From Bacilli bacterium (lineage in GTDB: Bacteria; Bacillota_I; Bacilli_A; ML615J-28; CAG-313): a stretch of 39,042 nt of DNA. Numbering within the stretch: the stretch's first letter is position 1; every line of letters begins with the position of its first letter. The position numbers and the translations under genes are program-made. The DNA lies in assembly GCA_017409905.1 (NCBI GenBank), contig JAFQRV010000013.1, positions 1 through 39,042 of the forward strand, given 5' to 3'. Below the pieces are notes generated by a model, which saw only the letters and a list, made by a program, of their open reading frames with translations, was not told where the DNA came from and searched no databases. This document shows, in pieces, positions 34,425-39,042 of this stretch.

Positions 34425-34460
34425 ATTTATTGTTTGGTTTAATGAGCTTTGTATTAATTT

Positions 34461-35432
34461 CTATTCACATTCAATTATTCTTTCTGCGTATTTAGAATTT
34501 CTATAATACTTATATTCATCACCTGAACATCCATATAATATAATTTCATCATCGGTATAACGTTTTACAAGCCATTCAATTGTATATTCTATATCTTTTA
34601 AATCTGTATTAAAATTATACCATGAATTGCACCATGATTCTTTATTTTCAATATTACTGTTGTAATTTCTAATTCTAAAATTTTGTTTTCCTCCACGTAA
34701 ACCTAAATCAAATGGTTCATCATATGATGCACAACAATATATGTTATCATTATCTCTTTGAATTGTAAAAGCATAATCTTTTTTTAATGTAGTAACAGTA
34801 AATATAAGTTTATCATCATCTACTTCAAAATTACTATTTAATCTCCACAAAATTAATGCTTTTTTAATACCAACTTCACTTACTTTTGGATTTTCTATTT
34901 TTTGTGACGTTGTATCAAATTTCTCCATTCTATTCATTTCTCTAGTAATTATTGAATTATACATTTCTCCAAGAAATTGTCTAATATTTTCATCGTTATA
35001 ATAAACTTTATCTCCAAATTTATACGCATATTTTGTAATTTCTAAATCATCATCTCTTTCAACGATTGCAATTAATGACTTATTGTTTTCAAACCCTTGA
35101 TATAGCTTAACACCAAATACATGTTGACTTGTAGCATAAAAATACAATGTGTATTTATTTGTAACTACAATTTCAGCATTTTTTGATTTATAAACCCCAC
35201 AAACAAAACTATCATACTTTACATCAAAAGTATCAATGCCATCTATTAATAATGAATCAGTAGTTACTTTAAATATTTTACTTATAAGAACTATTTTTTC
35301 TATTTCAGGATATACTTGGTCTAATTCCCACTTGGATACAGTTTGACGAGTAACACCAATTTTTTCTCCAAAAGCTTCTTGCGATAATCCTGCTTGAATT
35401 CTAATTTCTTGTATTCTATTACCTAATGTCAT
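34461..35432 (-). CDS. XRE-family regulator with large C-terminal domain of unknown function
   Basis: A 323-residue protein. Residues 1-65 are a Cro/CI-type helix-turn-helix: NRIQEIRIQAGLSQEAFGEK, then GVTRQTVSKWELDQVYPEIE. The remaining 255 residues form a strand-rich domain (YTLYFYATSQHVFGVKLYQG, LEITKYAYKFGDKVYY, YAFTIQRDNDNIYCC), without a known catalytic motif that I can see. They could bind a ligand. AAGGAG stands eight bases before the ATG. The gene is bracketed by 51-base direct repeats. Its upstream region shares a 22-base block with the 262-residue XRE regulator. Confidence 0.8.
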   Translation of the reverse strand: MTLGNRIQEIRIQAGLSQEAFGEKIGVTRQTVSKWELDQVYPEIEKIVLISKIFKVTTDSLLIDGIDTFDVKYDSFVCGVYKSKNAEIVVTNKYTLYFYATSQHVFGVKLYQGFENNKSLIAIVERDDDLEITKYAYKFGDKVYYNDENIRQFLGEMYNSIITREMNRMEKFDTTSQKIENPKVSEVGIKKALILWRLNSNFEVDDDKLIFTVTTLKKDYAFTIQRDNDNIYCCASYDEPFDLGLRGGKQNFRIRNYNSNIENKESWCNSWYNFNTDLKDIEYTIEWLVKRYTDDEIILYGCSGDEYKYYRNSKYAERIIECE

Positions 35433-35455
35433 ATATGAATCTCCTTATTCTTTAA

Positions 35456-35477
35456 TTTACAATAACATTATATCATT
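35456..35477 (-). repeat. 22-base shared upstream block, copy 1, with -10 element
   Basis: Exactly the same 22 bases occur at 37034-37055, ahead of another XRE gene. The block starts TTTACAATAAC on the plus strand and contains minus-strand TATAAT (35467-35472). Confidence 0.75.
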
Positions 35478-35505
35478 ATAATATCCATAAAGTCTACCTA
35501 GTCAA
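35475..35505 (-). promoter_or_regulatory. Candidate promoter of the 323-residue XRE regulator gene
   Basis: Minus-strand -35 TTGACT (35500-35505), 19-base spacer, -10 TATAAT (35475-35480). A second TATAAT lies eight bases further at 35467-35472. The spacing is longer than optimal. Confidence 0.5.
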
Positions 35506-35536
35506 GGTGGAACTTTGTCACGCTTTAGTTGACATC

Positions 35537-35587
35537 ATTATACCACATTTTCTCATTTATTTCTACTATTCAAAAAGCCAGCTAACT
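35537..35587 (-). repeat. 51-base direct repeat, copy 2 (promoter-like, overlaps a terminator)
   Basis: Copy 2 of 34374-34424. On the minus strand it contains TGGTATAAT (extended -10) and TAGAAA 17 bases upstream. Its high-coordinate end forms one arm of the terminator at 35575-35606. Confidence 0.8.
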
Positions 35588-35606
35588 TTTTTGAGTTAAC
35601 TAGCTT
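35575..35606 (-). terminator. Terminator after the XRE-membrane protein gene
   Basis: On the minus strand, arms 35594-35606 (AAGCTAGTTAACT) and 35575-35587 (AGTTAGCTGGCTT) pair over 13 bases with two G-U wobbles, followed by TTTTTGAATAG. Confidence 0.75.
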
Positions 35607-35616
35607 ATATCTACGA

Positions 35617-36138
35617 TTAAAATTCTAATAATATACCTAATAAAACAAAAGCAATAACTATAATAATTGGTGGTAATACTAATTTTCTAAAATTGTTTTT
35701 TTCTTTTATTTCATCTGAATTACATATCAAACCAATTATAGTTGAAATAATAATTATTGGAATAAGAACTACACCCACTACTGTTATTGAATAGTTAGTA
35801 GTAAATCTTAAAACCAAATATGTTAAAAATGCTATAGCACTGACAACATATAAAAATATATTAGCTTTGTTTATATTCCAAAATGATGGTTTCTTTTCTT
35901 CTTTAATTAATACTTCTTTTATGATTATTTTTTCTTTTGGAGCAACTAAATCATTACATATCAACTCATCTACACTACAATCAAATATTTGTGCTAATGA
36001 AATTACGTTTTCTGTTGATGGTTCTACTGTACCACTTTCCCATCTTGTAACAGCTTGACGTGTAACATCCATTAAATCAGCTAGTTGTTGTTGAGTAAGT
36101 TTACTCTTTAATCTAAATTGTTTTATTCTATTATTCAT
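35617..36138 (-). CDS. XRE-family regulator with C-terminal membrane spans
   Basis: A 173-residue protein. Residues 1-62 are a Cro/CI-like helix-turn-helix (KLTQQQLADLMDVTRQAVTR, WESGTVEPSTENV). A charged linker rich in Lys and Glu follows (70-84), then three hydrophobic spans (about 92-110, 116-138 and 152-171). Membrane-bound XRE regulators of this kind are common in Firmicutes. A DNA-binding domain held at the membrane suggests that a membrane signal or partner controls it. Its promoter overlaps a palindrome and is probably autoregulated. AGAGGTGA precedes the ATG. Confidence 0.88.
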   Translation of the reverse strand: MNNRIKQFRLKSKLTQQQLADLMDVTRQAVTRWESGTVEPSTENVISLAQIFDCSVDELICNDLVAPKEKIIIKEVLIKEEKKPSFWNINKANIFLYVVSAIAFLTYLVLRFTTNYSITVVGVVLIPIIIISTIIGLICNSDEIKEKNNFRKLVLPPIIIVIAFVLLGILLEF

Positions 36139-36156
36139 TTTATCACCTCTACCACC

Positions 36157-36185
36157 ATTATACTCACTAAGTATAGGTAAGTCAA
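36157..36185 (-). promoter_or_regulatory. Promoter with palindromic operator of the XRE-membrane protein gene
   Basis: Minus-strand -35 TTGACT (36180-36185), 17-base spacer, -10 TATAAT (36157-36162). TATACT (36159-36164) and AGTATA (36170-36175) form a 17-base inverted repeat that overlaps the -10 and the spacer. It fits the operator site of an autorepressing XRE protein. Confidence 0.72.
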
Positions 36186-36204
36186 TGCAACAATTGGTTA
36201 CCTA

Positions 36205-36993
36205 TTAATCAACATCTTTAATATTATAATTGTATTTATCAATTGATGGCACTAATAATGTTATTAATAATGGCACTTGATCTAAATGTGCTAATGTATA
36301 TTTTTCTACACCTGTTTTATCAAATTCTTCTCTATCAAATATAACATCAATATTGTTTAGTACTTTATTTACACAAGTATTATCTAATTTAGTTTCTTCC
36401 ATAATTTCGTCAATACTAAATGAATATACTTCTTTATTTTTAACATGTAAATTGAATAATCCAAAAATAACTTTTAATGTATTTAAATCACTAATCTTAT
36501 TTAAGTAATTAGCAACTTTTCTAATTGTTGTTATATCATAATCTCTTAAGTCAACAAAGCTAGATATAAATACACTTTCATCTGAACAAATTGTTAAACC
36601 TGTTTTTTCTTGACCATATGCTAAACTATAATCTCTTTTTCCAATTAATAGTCTTTCTGCTTGTTTTCTTTCTTTATCATTAATCGATGAAACAGCAAGT
36701 CTTGCAATTTTGTATGCATCATCAATTTTATTATCTGACGACTCAATTAATGATTTAATATCAATATAAATACTATTAATAGATGACATTGGTTTATAAC
36801 CTAATAATTCATCAATCGATACTCTATAGTAATCTGCTATTTTTGGTAACATTGTAATATCAGGGCAATTAATACCTAATTCCCATTTTGAAATACTTTG
36901 GCTTGATACTCCAAATATTTCTGCTAATTCTTCTTGAGTTTTACCTTTTTGTTTTCTTAATAATTGTAAATTTTCTGATAATTTAAAATTCAT
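36205..36993 (-). CDS. XRE-family regulator with helical C-terminal domain
   Basis: A 262-residue protein. Residues 5-65 are a Cro/CI-like helix-turn-helix (QLLRKQKGKTQEELAEIFGV, SSQSISKWELGINCPDIT, VSIDELLG). The rest is mainly helical; near 195-225 the stretch FSIDEIMEETKLDNTCVNKV recalls a second, winged-helix-like unit. No enzyme motif is seen. A similar C-terminal part is found in XRE proteins annotated only as helix-turn-helix. AAGGAC precedes the start. An 18-base palindrome lies between its -10 and start codon. Cys clusters are absent, so metal sensing is unlikely. Confidence 0.78.
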   Translation of the reverse strand: MNFKLSENLQLLRKQKGKTQEELAEIFGVSSQSISKWELGINCPDITMLPKIADYYRVSIDELLGYKPMSSINSIYIDIKSLIESSDNKIDDAYKIARLAVSSINDKERKQAERLLIGKRDYSLAYGQEKTGLTICSDESVFISSFVDLRDYDITTIRKVANYLNKISDLNTLKVIFGLFNLHVKNKEVYSFSIDEIMEETKLDNTCVNKVLNNIDVIFDREEFDKTGVEKYTLAHLDQVPLLITLLVPSIDKYNYNIKDVD

Positions 36994-37020
36994 AATATTT
37001 TGTCCTTAATTAAATTTATA

Positions 37021-37038
37021 GTAACCTTGCAAGTTTAC
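37021..37038 (-). promoter_or_regulatory. 18-base palindrome, candidate operator of the 262-residue XRE gene
   Basis: The sequence GTAACCTTGCAAGTTTAC reads as an inverted repeat with one mismatched base pair and core CTTGCAAG. It lies downstream of the minus-strand TATAAT (37045-37050), 27 bases before the start codon, where binding would block transcription. Confidence 0.55.
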
Positions 37039-37055
37039 AATAACATTATATCATT
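37034..37055 (-). repeat. 22-base shared upstream block, copy 2, with -10 element
   Basis: Exactly the same 22 bases as at 35456-35477, with minus-strand TATAAT (37045-37050). It overlaps the palindrome at 37021-37038 by five bases. Confidence 0.75.
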
Positions 37056-37197
37056 CTATTAAGTTGAAAACCATGTATCAAAAGTTGTATTTTAACTTTT
37101 CTTCTCGCTTATTAGTTGAATTAGTGATTTATAATTGTAATATCATAAATAACCAAATAATTTAAAATAGTCTTGATAATATTACCTTTATTAATAA

Positions 37198-38805
37198 TTA
37201 TTTTATAATAATTCCGTTATAAATAAATTTCTTTCTTGTTTTATCATCTTCAATTATACCTTCGTTAAATGCTTTAGTAATAATTAATGATCTAGTAAGC
37301 GTAACAGATTGAATAATAAATGATGTTTGTTTTTCTAAATAATTTGGAATTAAACTTCTAACTTTCATATATATTCTATTATAAAGTTCCTTATATGAAT
37401 TAACTAATTCTAAATCATTTATAACTTTATCACAAAATTCTTTATAATTTTCCATAGCCATTACTGGAATATTTATTTTGATATCATTGTCTTCAAGTTC
37501 TAAATATCCACGTTGAATATATTTATTTAAAATTTCTTTTTCTGACTCTAACATATCACTATACTTTTTATTCAAATTGAAAATATTATTCAATAAATCT
37601 AAATCAAACTCACCTGTTAAAGCCTTATTATATGCAATTACATCAGATGCTCCACCATCTTCTTTCCAATAGTTTGATGGAAATGCAATAATACCCATAC
37701 GATGATTATAATAATCCCAAAAATTACCATTAACTGAAATAAAGAATTCATCTGAGTATAATTTATCAACAGTTTCAAGTAACATTAAATCCCAATTAAA
37801 TCCATCTTTTCTCAATGTATATTCAGTTCTAAATTTATCTTCTACTGCAAACATTGCAATACCTAGTAAACTCCATAATAAGTGCTCATCTTTAGCATTT
37901 GTCTCGTCAAGTAATGATTTATAATAAGAAAAATTATTTTTAGCAAATTTCACTAACGCATTATAGTATCCTGAAAAATTATCTCTAACAAAATCAAGGA
38001 TTTCTCTTCTTTCTTTTTTATCAATAAAAGCAACATTAGATAAATATTTTCCATTTTCTAGTTTAATTAAGAAATCTTTTTTAACCAATTTTTCTACATA
38101 TTCTTCAATATATGGTCTAGAAATTCCAAGTTCTATTGAAAAATCTTCTATACTGCATTCATTTCCATATGAATGATATAGTAAATTTTTAATTAATAGT
38201 GAGTCAACATAAGCACTTGGATTATAGTTTATTTGTCCATTAAATGACTGAGTAACTTGAAAATTCTTTGGTACATATGCTTTCTTTCCATTTAGTTTTT
38301 CCATATCTAAATACTCCTTTAACTTTTTCCTAACTTCAGCTAATTTCCATTTAGCTGTTCCAAGAGGTATATTTAATTCTTCTGCTATGAACTTTAGATT
38401 TTTATCTTCTACGTAATAAGCGTAAAGTATTTCAGCGTAATCTTTACTTAATAGTTTTATGGCTTGATTCATTCTTCTAATCTTTTCATCTTCTAACATT
38501 TCATCTAGTGCTGATGGTGATTCATCTTTATCATCAATTTCTTCTTTATACTCAAGATTATTTCTATCTTTAATAGTTTTTCTTAAATACATATTATATT
38601 GATTTTTACAAACACCCCATACGTAATAATCTAAATTATCAATACGTGCACCCTTATCAATATTTTGGATTATTTCTAATAGGATTGTTTGTGACAAATC
38701 TTCAGCATCAATTCTACTATTACATCTTTTTACACAATAGAAAAATACTTTACTGGCATAATCAACTACTTTTTCTTTTAACTCATCTTTGTTCATATCA
38801 TTCAT
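37198..38805 (-). CDS. ECF-like sigma factor with 370-residue C-terminal extension
   Basis: The first 165 residues are a sigma-70-type factor. Region 2 has FYCVKRCNSRIDAEDLSQTI and YYVWGVCKNQYNMYLRK. Region 4 has LSKDYAEILYAYYV and FIAEELNIPLGTAKWKL, a clear helix-turn-helix. A typical ECF factor would end there. Residues 166-535 add a large domain: about 205-260 resemble a winged helix (CSIEDFSIELGISRPYIEEY, VEKLVKKDFLIKLENGKYL), followed by a long helical, aromatic-rich part of unknown type. No anti-sigma gene is seen next to it. The extension might regulate activity directly. AGAGGTAA precedes the ATG at 38805. It is followed by three XRE genes. Confidence 0.82.
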   Translation of the reverse strand: MNDMNKDELKEKVVDYASKVFFYCVKRCNSRIDAEDLSQTILLEIIQNIDKGARIDNLDYYVWGVCKNQYNMYLRKTIKDRNNLEYKEEIDDKDESPSALDEMLEDEKIRRMNQAIKLLSKDYAEILYAYYVEDKNLKFIAEELNIPLGTAKWKLAEVRKKLKEYLDMEKLNGKKAYVPKNFQVTQSFNGQINYNPSAYVDSLLIKNLLYHSYGNECSIEDFSIELGISRPYIEEYVEKLVKKDFLIKLENGKYLSNVAFIDKKERREILDFVRDNFSGYYNALVKFAKNNFSYYKSLLDETNAKDEHLLWSLLGIAMFAVEDKFRTEYTLRKDGFNWDLMLLETVDKLYSDEFFISVNGNFWDYYNHRMGIIAFPSNYWKEDGGASDVIAYNKALTGEFDLDLLNNIFNLNKKYSDMLESEKEILNKYIQRGYLELEDNDIKINIPVMAMENYKEFCDKVINDLELVNSYKELYNRIYMKVRSLIPNYLEKQTSFIIQSVTLTRSLIITKAFNEGIIEDDKTRKKFIYNGIIIK

Positions 38806-38870
38806 ATTTGTTACCTCTTTACTTATATAGTTGCAAAAGTTTTAAAAAGGTTGGTAATTTTACTAAAAAT

Positions 38871-38899
38871 ATTATACTATTTTTTTAGATTAATTTCCA
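38871..38899 (-). promoter_or_regulatory. Possible promoter of the sigma factor gene
   Basis: Minus-strand -35 TGGAAA (38894-38899), 17-base spacer, -10 TATAAT (38871-38876), giving a leader of about 60 bases. The -35 matches the consensus at four of six positions. Confidence 0.45.
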
Positions 38900-38914
38900 C
38901 CATTACCTCTTATA

Positions 38915-38971
38915 GGTTCGAGTCCCATCAAAACTAAAGGTTCGACACCCGTAAGTTAATGGTTCGAGTCC
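38915..38971 (+). repeat. Three tRNA T-arm-like motifs in tandem
   Basis: GGTTCGAGTCC (38915-38925), GGTTCGACACC (38939-38949) and GGTTCGAGTCC (38961-38971) recur with 24- and 22-base spacing. Each has a seven-base TTCGAxx loop with GG/CC closing pairs, as in a tRNA T-arm. No acceptor, D or anticodon arm was found, so they are not tRNA genes. The rest of 38972-39042 shows nothing recognisable. Confidence 0.6.
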
Positions 38972-39042
38972 GTGGTCAGTAACTAACATACTTTAAAATA
39001 AAAACAGCTATATGCCACATTGCTAGTCTACTAATCTTGCAG

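Noticed and set aside
34461-38805. Prophage or integrative element around the three XRE regulators
   Set aside because: No integrase, portal, terminase, capsid or replication genes occur, and the base composition matches the surroundings.
38915-38971. CRISPR array
   Set aside because: The repeats are only 11 bases, inexact and spaced by 11-13 bases, unlike CRISPR repeats and spacers, and no cas genes are present.
38900-39042. Possible tRNA genes at the right edge because of GGTTCGAGTCC
   Set aside because: Only T-arm-like pieces are present. No matching acceptor stem, D-arm or anticodon arm could be drawn for any of the three.

Overview
The window is a low-GC, AT-rich bacterial chromosome segment that uses the standard code (TGA serves as a stop) and GGAGG/AGGTG-type ribosome binding sites. 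The conserved block uppS-cdsA-dxr-rseP, a DUF1146-like protein, a SpoIIQ-like protein, lysA, ATP-dependent pckA and OmpR-type two-component genes point to the Bacilli side of the Firmicutes. An uncultured gut lineage related to Erysipelotrichia, Turicibacter, Haloplasma or RF39 is plausible, but the sequence alone does not settle it. Almost every gene lies on the minus strand; the exceptions are the copper operon copA-copZ and a gene fragment at the left edge.

Layout: 1-405, 3' end of an alpha/beta-hydrolase-like gene with different base usage and a strong terminator. 406-3040, TIM-barrel isomerase/epimerase and typA. 3124-8460, SpoIIQ-like gene with its own sigma-G-like promoter, then the envelope operon uppS-cdsA-dxr-rseP-DUF1146. 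8501-10236, VTT membrane protein and DUF362 protein. 10286-12775, copA-copZ on the plus strand. 12776-16392, lysA with an RsgI-domain lipoprotein and a ferredoxin-type aldo/keto reductase. 16401-20882, pckA, then a PlsC-like acyltransferase overlapping gltS. 20911-23263, Sfp-type transferase, then a ureohydrolase-SpeD pair. 23359-27371, M28 peptidase, SGNH hydrolase, HAD, DegV. 27413-29214, histidine kinase and response regulator. 29217-32840, DUF218 and YwaF-like proteins, then M55 D-aminopeptidase and GH3 hexosaminidase. 32911-33831, a small HEPN cluster. 33898-38899, a regulator-rich stretch with a GNAT protein, three XRE-family regulators with shared upstream sequences and 51-base repeats, and a sigma factor carrying a very large C-terminal extension. 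38900-39042, noncoding, with three tRNA T-arm-like motifs.

How the genes fit together: uppS, cdsA, dxr and rseP supply lipid carrier, phospholipid precursor, isoprenoids and a site-2 protease. LysA makes lysine, while GH3 and M55 enzymes could recycle peptidoglycan. PckA and GltS link glutamate uptake with gluconeogenesis. The ureohydrolase and a fused SpeD-like enzyme with one degenerate and one intact half may form a polyamine route. The most interesting candidates are that SpeD-ureohydrolase operon, the HEPN cluster with two unlisted small ORFs, the sigma factor with about 370 extra residues, the repeat-bracketed XRE gene, and the SpoIIQ-like and RsgI-like proteins.

Many CDS starts were moved inward, because the longest reading frame began at a GTG inside the Shine-Dalgarno sequence or inside the upstream neighbour. 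No complete tRNA, rRNA, CRISPR array, insertion sequence or phage structural gene was seen. No gene-free stretch exceeds about 240 bases.
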